This document shows, one piece after another, positions 40,035 through 47,733 of a stretch of 64,000 nt of DNA (its first letter is position 1; the number at the start of each line of letters is the position of its first letter). The stretch spans positions 2,046,001 through 2,110,000 of the forward strand of contig NZ_SHLA01000001.1 of the NCBI RefSeq assembly GCF_004217565.1. The letters run 5' to 3'. Origin of the DNA: Zhihengliuella halotolerans. GTDB lineage: Bacteria; Actinomycetota; Actinomycetes; Actinomycetales; Micrococcaceae. The position numbers and the translations under genes are program-made. The notes under the pieces are model-generated. The model did not search any database and was not told where the DNA came from. It saw nothing but the letters and a program-made list of their open reading frames with translations.

Positions 40035-42421
40035 CCCTGACCACCGAGACCACCGCAACCGCCGGCACTCGCGCGACGACGCCGTCGATCACCTTCCGTC
40101 CAGTAGCACCGCAGGCCGACGCGGCCCTGCTGCATTCCTGGATCGCCACCGAGCACGCCCGATTCTGGGGCATGCCGGAAGCGACCGAAGCTGAGGTGCG
40201 CGCCGAGTACGAGCGCCTCGACGCCGAGACACACCACCGCGCGCTGATCGCCGAACGCGACGGTGTCCCGCAGTTCCTGGCCGAGGTCTACGACCCGGCG
40301 CACTCGCAGCTGGCCGGGCAGTACGCCCATCGCGACGGCGACGCCGGCCTGCACCTGCTGCTGCCGGCAGCCGAGTCCCCCGTGCCCGGCTTCAGCGAGG
40401 CGGCCATGACTGCGGCGCTGACCCACGTCTTCTCGGACCCGTCCGTGGTGCGCGTGGTCGTGGAGCCGGACGCCGCGAACACGGCCGTGCACGCACTGAA
40501 CTCCCGCGTCGGGTTCCGCCCCCTCGGCCGCGTGGACCTGCCGCCGTTCGGATCCGAACCGGCCAAGCGCGCGCTCCTGTCCTTCTGCGACCGCTACGAC
40601 TTCGCCCGGGCCACCGGTGCCGCGTCGACGATTGCCGCGCATCTGGACCCGGTGCGCTGGGCCGCCGCCAACCGCCACGTGGTCGCGAAGGCGATCGGCG
40701 AATTCGCCCACGAGCGCATCTTCGAGCCGGAGGCGACGGACGGCGGCACGTACGTGCTGCGCGGAACCGGGCGCGACGGCGTCGTGCACGAATACGCCTT
40801 CGCCGCGACGCGGCACCTGCTCAACCATTGGCGTGTGGACGCGGACTCGCTCACCCACACCGCTGGCGGGGTGGCGCAGAGCGTCGACGCGCAGGAGTTC
40901 GCCGTCCAGTTCCAGACGGTGCTGGGGATCTCCGACGCGCAGCTTCCGACGTACGTCGAGGAGCTCGGTTCGACGCTCGCCAGCCACTGCTACAAGCAGC
41001 TGCATTCGACCGCTTCGGCCGCCGAGCTCGCCGCCGGCACCGGCGAACCGATGGTCGACTTCCAGCGCATCGAGGCGGCGATGACCGAGGGGCACCCGTG
41101 CTTCGTTGCCAACAACGGCCGGCTCGGGCTCGGCGCCCAGGACTACCTGGACTACGCGCCGGAGACCGGGAGCGCGGTGGCGATCGAGTGGGTGGCGCTG
41201 CACTCCTCCCGCGCGCGGTACGACGCGGTGCAGGGCCTGGCCCACCGCGACCTGCTGGCCGCCGAGCTCGGCACCGGGACGCTCGGCGCGTTCGACGCGC
41301 GCTTGGCCGCGGCGCTGGCGGGCACCGGGCTCGACCCGGCGGACTACCTGTACCTGCCGGTGCACCCGTGGCAGTGGGAGCACCGGCTCGCGGTGACCTT
41401 CGCCCCGGACGTCGCAACACGGAAGATGGTGCACCTGGGCGCCGGGGATGACCTGTACCAGCCGCAGCAGTCGATCCGGACGTTCTTCAACCGGACCAGC
41501 CCGGAGAAGTGGTACGTGAAAACCGCCTTGTCGGTGGTGAACATGGGGTTCCTGCGCGGGCTGAGCGCGAAGTACATGGAGTCGACGCCGGCGATCAACG
41601 AGTGGCTCGAGGAAGTCGTGGCCTCCGACGCCGAGCTGCACGAGCGCCGCGTGGAGCTACTCAAGGAGGTCGCCGCCGTCGGCTACCGGAGCCCGCTCTT
41701 CGAGTCCGCAACCGATGCGACGAGCGCGTACCGAAAGATGCTGGCCGCGCTGTGGCGCGAGTCCCCGGCCGAGCGGATCGGCGAGGACGAGCAGCTGGCC
41801 ACCATGGCGTCCCTGTTGCACGTCGACGCGGACGGCAACTCGCTGGCCGCGGCCATGATCCGCCGGTCGGGGGTGGGCGCGGAGGCGTGGCTGCAGTGCT
41901 ACCTCGATGCGTACCTCGTCCCGCTGGTGCACTTCCTCATCCGCTACGACCTCGTGTTCATGCCGCACGGCGAGAACATCATCCTGGTCACCCGCAACGG
42001 CCTGCCGGACCGGATGCTCATGAAGGATTTGGCGGAGGAGGTCGCGGTGATCGGGCCGAGGACCCCGCTACCCGAGGACATCGAGCGCATCCGCGTGGAC
42101 GTACCGGCCGAGGAGCGGGTCTTCTCGATCTTCACGGACGTCTTCGACTGCTTCTTCCGGTTCCTCGCGCCCCTGCTCGCGGGCGAGGGGCTGATCACCG
42201 AGGAGGAGTTCTGGGGTGTCGTCCGTGAGCGGCTGCGCGCCTACCGGGAGCGGAACCCTGAGCTCGCGGCGGACTTCGACGAGCTCGGCCTCTTCGCCGA
42301 CGGATTCTCCCTCTCCTGCCTGAACCGGCTGCAGCTGCGGAACAACCAGCAGATGCTGGACCTGGGAGACCAGGCCGGCGGGCTCATCTACGCGGGCACG
42401 CTGGAAAACCCGATCGCCTAG
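40031..42421 (+). CDS. Fused acyltransferase (DesC-like GNAT) and siderophore synthetase (DesD-like IucA/IucC)
   Basis: 796 residues. Residues about 18-185 are a GNAT acyltransferase of the siderophore type (HSWIATEHARFWGMP, later HALNSRVGFRPLGRVDLPP). Residues about 195-790 are an IucA/IucC-type NIS synthetase, with HPWQWEHRLAVTF near 450 and the FhuF-like C-terminal part with LFMPHGEN-type VFMPHGENIILVTRNGLP near 640. The first half would acylate N-hydroxycadaverine with succinyl-CoA or acetyl-CoA; the second would condense and cyclise the units with ATP. In Streptomyces these are separate DesC and DesD. The ATG overlaps the desB stop (ATGA). Confidence 0.88.
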   Translation: MTLTTETTATAGTRATTPSITFRPVAPQADAALLHSWIATEHARFWGMPEATEAEVRAEYERLDAETHHRALIAERDGVPQFLAEVYDPAHSQLAGQYAHRDGDAGLHLLLPAAESPVPGFSEAAMTAALTHVFSDPSVVRVVVEPDAANTAVHALNSRVGFRPLGRVDLPPFGSEPAKRALLSFCDRYDFARATGAASTIAAHLDPVRWAAANRHVVAKAIGEFAHERIFEPEATDGGTYVLRGTGRDGVVHEYAFAATRHLLNHWRVDADSLTHTAGGVAQSVDAQEFAVQFQTVLGISDAQLPTYVEELGSTLASHCYKQLHSTASAAELAAGTGEPMVDFQRIEAAMTEGHPCFVANNGRLGLGAQDYLDYAPETGSAVAIEWVALHSSRARYDAVQGLAHRDLLAAELGTGTLGAFDARLAAALAGTGLDPADYLYLPVHPWQWEHRLAVTFAPDVATRKMVHLGAGDDLYQPQQSIRTFFNRTSPEKWYVKTALSVVNMGFLRGLSAKYMESTPAINEWLEEVVASDAELHERRVELLKEVAAVGYRSPLFESATDATSAYRKMLAALWRESPAERIGEDEQLATMASLLHVDADGNSLAAAMIRRSGVGAEAWLQCYLDAYLVPLVHFLIRYDLVFMPHGENIILVTRNGLPDRMLMKDLAEEVAVIGPRTPLPEDIERIRVDVPAEERVFSIFTDVFDCFFRFLAPLLAGEGLITEEEFWGVVRERLRAYRERNPELAADFDELGLFADGFSLSCLNRLQLRNNQQMLDLGDQAGGLIYAGTLENPIA

Positions 42422-42437
42422 CAATTCCGCAATGACG

Positions 42438-42470
42438 AGTGGCGGTCCGAAACGAATTCGGACCGCCACT
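42438..42470. terminator. Intrinsic terminator of the siderophore operon
   Basis: AGTGGCGGTCCGAA pairs perfectly (14 bp) with TTCGGACCGCCACT around ACGAA, 17 bases after the siderophore operon stop, followed by TCTCGTT. Confidence 0.85.
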
Positions 42471-42539
42471 TCTCGTTGCGCATTGGATTGAACGACCACG
42501 GAGTCCGCATCTCTCCGCCCCTGCGCAACGCCGACGCCG

Positions 42540-43271
42540 TTACGCGTCGAGGAGGTTCGCGACCGCTAAAATTTCGGCGTCGCTCAGCCCGGCGGCGCGG
42601 TCCCCGCCCGGCGCGCGGAGCAGTCCCTCGACGTCGGTCGCGGCGAGGAACGTGTGCAGACGCTCGAGCTTCTCACCGAGCAGTTGTCGGAGCTGCTCTT
42701 CCGGTACGTGGGACTCGTACGGGTGCTTGATCGGGCTGACCGCGTGCCACGCGTTGATGCCGCGCAACCCCGACGCGTACTGGTCCGCGACGAGTTCCTC
42801 GCGTCCCGCCAGTTTCAGGGCCAAGCTCACGATGAGCCCCGTCCGGTCCCGGCCGGCCGAACAGTGCACGACGACGCCGCCCCCGCGTCCGCCCGCCTGC
42901 GCCAGCGCCCGGAACGCCGCGGCGATCTTGTCGGGGAACATCTCGGCGTTCACCGCGTAGTAGGCCGGATCGCTCAGGTAACGGCCCACCCGGGCCATGA
43001 ACTCGGCGTTGCCCTGGTCCTCAGTCGGCGCGGACAGGATGCGCATGTCCGGCAGCAGTTCGGCCGGAACCTCGGGATCGGTGGGACGCCGGACCCGCTC
43101 GTCGGGGTTGCGCAGGTCGACGACGGCGCGGACCCCGTCGTCGTACATGTCCTGCCACCCGGCGGCCGTGAGCCACTCACGCCGGCCCATGCGGAACAGC
43201 CGGCCGGCGACGTGGTGGGCGTTGACGGCTCCGTCCCACGGCAGGCTCGAGTGGGCGATGGGCGACGTCAT
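42540..43271 (-). CDS. Tyrosine-protein phosphatase (lipid/tyrosine dual-specificity type)
   Basis: 243 residues. The phosphatase loop VVHCSAGRDRTGLIVSL has the nucleophile Cys at about residue 137 and the phosphate-binding Arg, in the HCxxGxDRTG form of PtpB-like bacterial phosphatases. VVDLRNPDER near residue 55 is also typical. ATG 43271 overlaps the stop of the acetyltransferase gene as ATGA. Substrate could be phosphotyrosine protein or phosphoinositide. Confidence 0.85.
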   Translation of the reverse strand: MTSPIAHSSLPWDGAVNAHHVAGRLFRMGRREWLTAAGWQDMYDDGVRAVVDLRNPDERVRRPTDPEVPAELLPDMRILSAPTEDQGNAEFMARVGRYLSDPAYYAVNAEMFPDKIAAAFRALAQAGGRGGGVVVHCSAGRDRTGLIVSLALKLAGREELVADQYASGLRGINAWHAVSPIKHPYESHVPEEQLRQLLGEKLERLHTFLAATDVEGLLRAPGGDRAAGLSDAEILAVANLLDA

Positions 43272-43861
43272 GCGCCGTACCGCGCGACCCGGTGCCGCAA
43301 GTGCGCCCTGACCTGCGGCCACTCGGAGGCAACGATCGAGTAGACGCACGTGTCGCGGAGCGCGCCGTCGGCCGTCCTCCTATGGGCGCGCAGCACGCCG
43401 TCGAGCTTGGCGCCGAGACGCTCGATAGCCTGCCGCGACTGGTGGTTCATCCAATGGGTCCGGAACTCCACGGCGGGACAGCCGAGGACCTCGAACGCGT
43501 GCGTCAGCAGCAGCAGCTTCGACTCCCCGTTGGTGCCAGTGCCGTGGGCCGACGCCCGGTTCCACGTGTAGCCGATCTCGACGCGCGGCAACTCGAGGTC
43601 GATGTTCGCGAACGTGGTCATCCCCAACACCTGGCCGCCGGCACCCACTGCGACGAAGGGCATCATCTCGCCGCTGCGCTGGCGGGCCAGTCGGGACTCG
43701 ATCTCGGCCGCCATCTCTTCGGGGCGAGGCACGCTGGTGTACCAGAGGTTCCACAGCTCACCGTCGCTCGCTGCAGCTACCAGCCCGTCGTGGTGATGTT
43801 CCGCGAGCGGCTCGAGGGTGACAAGGGCCCCGGAAAGCGTAGGGGTGGTCAGTAAATCCAT
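43268..43861 (-). CDS. GNAT family acetyltransferase (RimJ/RimL-like)
   Basis: 197 residues with one GNAT domain. LVTLEPLAEHHHDGLVAAA opens the fold. The motif for acetyl-CoA binding lies near VEIGYTWNRASAHGTGTNGE, and VEFRTHWMNHQSRQAIERLG gives the typical late segment. It acetylates a small molecule or protein N-terminus using acetyl-CoA; substrate unknown. It overlaps the phosphatase gene by four bases and follows the small membrane-protein gene by nine, so the three are probably co-transcribed. Confidence 0.8.
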   Translation of the reverse strand: MDLLTTPTLSGALVTLEPLAEHHHDGLVAAASDGELWNLWYTSVPRPEEMAAEIESRLARQRSGEMMPFVAVGAGGQVLGMTTFANIDLELPRVEIGYTWNRASAHGTGTNGESKLLLLTHAFEVLGCPAVEFRTHWMNHQSRQAIERLGAKLDGVLRAHRRTADGALRDTCVYSIVASEWPQVRAHLRHRVARYGA

Positions 43862-43870
43862 GACGCCAGC

Positions 43871-44080
43871 TTAGCGACCTGCCGAGGTCTCTTCCGCCGG
43901 CGTTTGCGAGCGAGAAGCGTGTTGACGCAGTAATGCCAACACACCCGTTTTAGCGGCGTACCCGAGTCCGAACACAACGATCAAAGCAGACAGACGCGGC
44001 ACCTCAAGGACCCACACAGCTGCCTCAGCGACGGCGAGGAGCACAACAACAAAGACGGCTGTTTGCAGGAAATTCCTCAT
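43871..44080 (-). CDS. Small membrane protein, unknown
   Basis: 69 residues from ATG 44080 (GGAAGG eight bases upstream; ATG 44086 is the alternative). Two membrane segments are predicted (about residues 5-24 and 29-48: FLQTAVFVVVLLAVAEAAVW, then LIVVFGLGYAAKTGVLALL), followed by a short polar tail. Codons are noticeably less GC-rich than in the neighbours. No family recognised. It lies just upstream of the acetyltransferase and phosphatase genes on the same strand. Confidence 0.5.
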   Translation of the reverse strand: MRNFLQTAVFVVVLLAVAEAAVWVLEVPRLSALIVVFGLGYAAKTGVLALLRQHASRSQTPAEETSAGR

Positions 44081-44231
44081 TTCCATTGCCTTCCGGATCG
44101 CGGCCTACTCCGCTCCACGCTACAAGACGCCACCCACTCCGTGAACCATGAGTACTTACTGCTCTTCCGGGGGCACAAATCCAACATCGACTCACGTGGC
44201 GTCGGGGTCGGGGTCGGTCGGCGCCGCCGGG

Positions 44232-45080
44232 TCAGCTCCAGTCGAAGAAGCCCTTGCCCGATTTGCGGCCCAGCTCGCCGGCGGCCACCTTGTCTCGCAG
44301 GATCTGCGGCGGCGCGAACCGCGCCCCGAGCTTGGACTCCAGGTACTCGGCGATCCCGAGCCGCACGTCCAGGCCCACGATATCGGTGGTCTTCAGCGGT
44401 CCGGTCGGGTGCTTGTAGCCGAGCACCATCGCGTTGTCGATGTCTTCGGCGCTCGCGACGCCCTCCTCGACCATCCGCATGGCCTCGAGCGCGATCGCCA
44501 CGCCCAGCCGCGAGGACGCGAACCCGGGGGCGTCGTTGACGACGACGGGCGTCTTGCCGAGCGCTCCGGTCCAACCGCGGGCCGCCTCGACGTGGGCGGG
44601 GTCGGTCCGCTCGCCGACAACCACCTCGATCAGGGTCGAGGCCGGCACCGGATTGAAGAAGTGCAGGCCCAGGAAATGCTCCGGGCGCTCGAGCTCGCCG
44701 GCCAGCGCGGAGACGGAGATCGACGACGTGTTCGAAGCGAGCACGGCGTCGGTGCCGAGGTGCTGCTCGACGGCGCGCAGCGAGGCGACCTTCAGGTCCC
44801 AGACCTCGGGGACGGCCTCGACGACGAGCTCACGGTCGGAGAACGCGGCGTAGTCGGTGCTGACAGCCAGCCGGTCCAGGTGGTCGCCCTCGGGCAGGCC
44901 GCGCTCGATGGACTTGGCCACGGCGGAGGCGACGCGGTCGCGCGCCGCGGTGGCGGCGTCGTCGTTCTGCTCAACGACGACGACGTCGGCCCCCTTGATC
45001 AGGAAGGCGTGGGCGATGCCCGCGCCCATGCGGCCGCCGCCGAGGACGCCGACGCGGGCGGGAAGCTGCTGTTCGGTCAT
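44232..45080 (-). CDS. 3-hydroxyacyl-CoA dehydrogenase (PaaH / 3-hydroxybutyryl-CoA dehydrogenase type)
   Basis: 282 residues. The NAD-binding motif RVGVLGGGRMGAGIAHAF is at the N-terminus. The catalytic His/Glu pair is in HFLGLHFFNPVPASTLIEVV (about residue 140). The C-terminal domain has GLDVRLGIAEYLE. It oxidises a 3-hydroxyacyl-CoA to the 3-keto form. The start has AGGAG upstream, seven bases after the enoyl-CoA hydratase. Behind a PaaR-like site in an operon with a thiolase, 3-hydroxyadipyl-CoA is the likely substrate; a butyryl-CoA role is the alternative. Confidence 0.85.
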   Translation of the reverse strand: MTEQQLPARVGVLGGGRMGAGIAHAFLIKGADVVVVEQNDDAATAARDRVASAVAKSIERGLPEGDHLDRLAVSTDYAAFSDRELVVEAVPEVWDLKVASLRAVEQHLGTDAVLASNTSSISVSALAGELERPEHFLGLHFFNPVPASTLIEVVVGERTDPAHVEAARGWTGALGKTPVVVNDAPGFASSRLGVAIALEAMRMVEEGVASAEDIDNAMVLGYKHPTGPLKTTDIVGLDVRLGIAEYLESKLGARFAPPQILRDKVAAGELGRKSGKGFFDWS

Positions 45081-45087
45081 GGTGCTC

Positions 45088-45888
45088 CTACTTCTTCTTG
45101 CGGTCCAGGAAGTCCTGCATGCGCCGGAACTTCTCCTCGGATTCGAAGAGCATGCCCTGGGCCAGCGTGTCGATCATCGGGTGCGCCTCGCGCGGGGCGT
45201 GGAAAACGGACTTCGTCAGCCGCACGGCGAGCGGGTCCTGGGCGCCGATGCGTCCGGCGAGTGCGCGCGCGGCGTCGATCAGCTCGTCGCCGGGGACGAG
45301 GTCGGTGATCAAGCCGACGCGCAGGCAGTCCTCGCCCGTGAGGATCTTGCCCGCCAGCAGGATCTCTTTGGCGAGCGGCTCGCCGATGAGCTCCTTGAGC
45401 CGCCACGTCGCACCGGCGGCCGCCATGATGCCGAGGCCGGTTTCCGGCTGGCCCATGCGCAACTCCGGGGTGCCGATGCGGAAGTCGGCCGCGTAGGCGA
45501 GCTCGGCCCCGCCGCCGAGCGCGTAACCGTCGAGCGCGGCGATGACGGGCATCGGGAGCTTGGCGATGCGGTCGAAGAGCGTGGAGTTGATGCCCGCGAG
45601 CGCGTCGTCGCGGCGGCGTTCGCGCAGTTGGGCGATGTCCGCGCCCGAGGCGAAGATCCCCTTCACACCCCTCGGGTTCTCCTCGCTCGGCGGCTGCGAG
45701 GCCGTGCCCGCCAGGATTAGAATCTTGGGGGTCGATTCGAGGTGGGCGCACACGGCGTGCAGCTCGTCGACCATCGCCTGGTCGATCGCGTTGCGGACCT
45801 CGGGGCGGTGCAGCCGCACCCCGAGCCGGTCGTCGGTCTCGGTCAGGAGCAGGGTGGTGAACAGCGCATCATTCAGGGGCTCGGTCAT
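45088..45888 (-). CDS. Enoyl-CoA hydratase/isomerase (PaaF-like)
   Basis: 266 residues of the crotonase family. The oxyanion-hole segments are KGIFASGADIAQLRE (about residue 65) and ALDGYALGGGAELAYAADFR (about 105). The acid/base Glu is in GQPETGLGIMAAAGATWRL, where PETGLG is the hydratase pattern. It adds water to an enoyl-CoA, here probably 2,3-dehydroadipyl-CoA. ATG 45888 follows the thiolase stop by two bases, so the genes are coupled. Confidence 0.85.
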   Translation of the reverse strand: MTEPLNDALFTTLLLTETDDRLGVRLHRPEVRNAIDQAMVDELHAVCAHLESTPKILILAGTASQPPSEENPRGVKGIFASGADIAQLRERRRDDALAGINSTLFDRIAKLPMPVIAALDGYALGGGAELAYAADFRIGTPELRMGQPETGLGIMAAAGATWRLKELIGEPLAKEILLAGKILTGEDCLRVGLITDLVPGDELIDAARALAGRIGAQDPLAVRLTKSVFHAPREAHPMIDTLAQGMLFESEEKFRRMQDFLDRKKK

Positions 45889-45890
45889 GG

Positions 45891-47111
45891 TCACACCCGC
45901 TCCAACAGCAGGGCCGAGCCCTGACCGACGCCGACGCACATCGTCGCCAGGCCCAGGGCGCCGGGGGCGGCCTCGCGTTCGAGCCGGCCGAGCAGCGTGA
46001 TGGCCAGGCGCGAGCCCGAGGAGCCGAGCGGGTGGCCCAAGGCGATCGCGCCGCCGTCGTTATTCACGATGCCCTCATCCAGCCCGAGCTCGCGCATGCA
46101 CGCGAGGGACTGCGAGGCGAACGCCTCGTTGAGTTCGACGGCGGCCAGCTCGCCGAGGCTGCGCCCGGTGCGCTGCATCAGCTTGCGGGTGGCCGGGACC
46201 GGGCCGACGCCCATGATCTCCTGGGCCAAGCCCGCCGAGGCGCCGCCGACGACGTGGGCCCGCGGGGTGAGGCCGTACCGCTCGATCGCCGATTCGGAGG
46301 CCACGACGACGGCGGAGGCGCCGTCGTTCAGGGTGGAGGCGTTGCCGGCGGTGACCACCTCGCCACCCTTGACCACGGGGCGCAGCCCGGCCAGAACCTC
46401 CGCGGTGGTGCCGGCTCGCGGGCCCTCGTCGGTGTCGACCACGGTCACGGCACCCTTGCGGCCGGCCACCTCGACCGGGACGATCTCCTCAGCGAAGCGG
46501 CCGGCCTCGATCGCCGCGATCGCCCGCTCGTGGGAGCGCACCGCGAACGCGTCGCAGTCCTCGCGGCTCGTGCCGAAGACCCGGGCGACCTCCTCGGCCG
46601 TCTCCGGCATCGAGTAGGTGGCCTTGCCGTCGCGGGAGAGCTCCCCGGAGAGGAAGGCCGGATTCGGGAAGCGCCAGCCGATCGAGGTGTCGTAGGACGC
46701 ACCGGGCTTGGCGAACGCCGTCGTCGGCTTCTCCATGACCCACGGGGCGCGCGACATCGACTCGACGCCGCCGGCGACCACGATGTCCGCGGCGCCCGCG
46801 GCGATCATGTGCTGGGCCATGGTGATGGCGGACATCCCGGACGCGCACAGCCGGTTGACCGTGATCCCGGGGACCGCGTCGGGGAACCCCGCGAGCAGCC
46901 ACGCCATGCGGGCGACGTTGCGGTTCTCCTCGCCGGCCCCGTTGGCGTTGCCGAGGATCACCTCGTCGACGAGCTCGGGGTCGATCCCGGCGCGCTCGAC
47001 GGCGGCGCGCACCGTGAGCGCGGCCAGGTCGTCCGGGCGCACGGAGCTCAGGGCCCCGCCGTACCGGCCGACCGGGGTGCGGGCGCCGCCCACCAGAAAT
47101 GCTTCTGCCAT
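45891..47111 (-). CDS. Acetyl-CoA acyltransferase (thiolase; probable beta-ketoadipyl-CoA thiolase)
   Basis: 406 residues with the thiolase catalytic set: Cys in TVNRLCASGMSAI (about residue 90), His in GGAIALGHPLGSSGSRL (about 358) and Cys in ATMCVGVGQGSALLLE (about 391). It cleaves a 3-ketoacyl-CoA with CoA, in phenylacetate breakdown giving succinyl-CoA and acetyl-CoA. ATG 47111 has AAGGAG upstream; the longer frame from 47195 would include the operator. It is the first gene of the three-gene operon. A general fatty-acid or acetoacetyl-CoA thiolase is the alternative. Confidence 0.85.
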   Translation of the reverse strand: MAEAFLVGGARTPVGRYGGALSSVRPDDLAALTVRAAVERAGIDPELVDEVILGNANGAGEENRNVARMAWLLAGFPDAVPGITVNRLCASGMSAITMAQHMIAAGAADIVVAGGVESMSRAPWVMEKPTTAFAKPGASYDTSIGWRFPNPAFLSGELSRDGKATYSMPETAEEVARVFGTSREDCDAFAVRSHERAIAAIEAGRFAEEIVPVEVAGRKGAVTVVDTDEGPRAGTTAEVLAGLRPVVKGGEVVTAGNASTLNDGASAVVVASESAIERYGLTPRAHVVGGASAGLAQEIMGVGPVPATRKLMQRTGRSLGELAAVELNEAFASQSLACMRELGLDEGIVNNDGGAIALGHPLGSSGSRLAITLLGRLEREAAPGALGLATMCVGVGQGSALLLERV

Positions 47112-47166
47112 GAGTGCTCCTTCGGCATCCGCGGCGCTCGCCATCGAGCCAGGCCGCGCGTGACTT

Positions 47167-47188
47167 ACTGACCGTTCGTTCACTAATA
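47167..47188. promoter_or_regulatory. PaaR-like operator before the thiolase operon
   Basis: ACTGACCG, then TTCGTT, then CACTAATA on the plus strand: 14 of 18 defined positions of the recalled PaaR motif. The first half ACTGACCG is identical to that of the paaZ site. It lies 56 bases before the thiolase ATG. Confidence 0.6.
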
Positions 47189-47294
47189 GTGTCACTCGTC
47201 ACGGCGCCGGTCAACCGTCAGGACTTTCCCGCCGCAACGCGACGGTCGGCGCCAACCCCTTGCCACGGCGTCGCTCCAGGCCTACCTTGTCGAT

Positions 47295-47705
47295 ATGAGA
47301 CCCACGATCCAATTCGTCCTCGACAGCGCCGACCCCCACGAACTCGCCGCCTGGTGGGCCGAGACCCTGGGCTGGGAGGTCGAGCCCACCGATGAGGCCT
47401 TCATCCGCCAGATGATCGCCGACGGCCACGCGACCGAGGCGGACACCCGCGTCTTCCGGGGCGCCCTCGTCTGGCGGGAAATGGGAGTCGTCCGCGAGCC
47501 GGACGGACCGGGGCGGATGCTGTTCCAGCTGGTGCCCGAGCCGAAGGCGGGCAAGAACCGGATGCATCTGGACCTGCACTTCGGCGACGAGATTCGCGAT
47601 CGGCTCGTCGGGCGCGGCGCGACGTTCCTCTACACGGAAACGCAGGGGCCGTTCTCATGGCACACCCTCGCGGACCCGGAGGGCAACGAGTTCTGCATCA
47701 CGTGA
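47295..47705 (+). CDS. VOC superfamily (glyoxalase-like) protein
   Basis: 136 residues. The pattern IQFVLDSADPHELAAWWAET at the start and WHTLADPEGNEFCIT at the end is that of a glyoxalase/bleomycin-resistance-like domain, with His and Glu that could bind metal. Function unknown; such stand-alone proteins range from dioxygenases to drug-binding proteins. There is no ribosome site; TACCTT ends six bases before the ATG, consistent with a leaderless transcript. It is divergent from the thiolase operon and convergent with the permease. Confidence 0.75.
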   Translation: MRPTIQFVLDSADPHELAAWWAETLGWEVEPTDEAFIRQMIADGHATEADTRVFRGALVWREMGVVREPDGPGRMLFQLVPEPKAGKNRMHLDLHFGDEIRDRLVGRGATFLYTETQGPFSWHTLADPEGNEFCIT

Positions 47706-47733
47706 GCGCGCGGCCCCTCCCCTGCGGCCCGAC

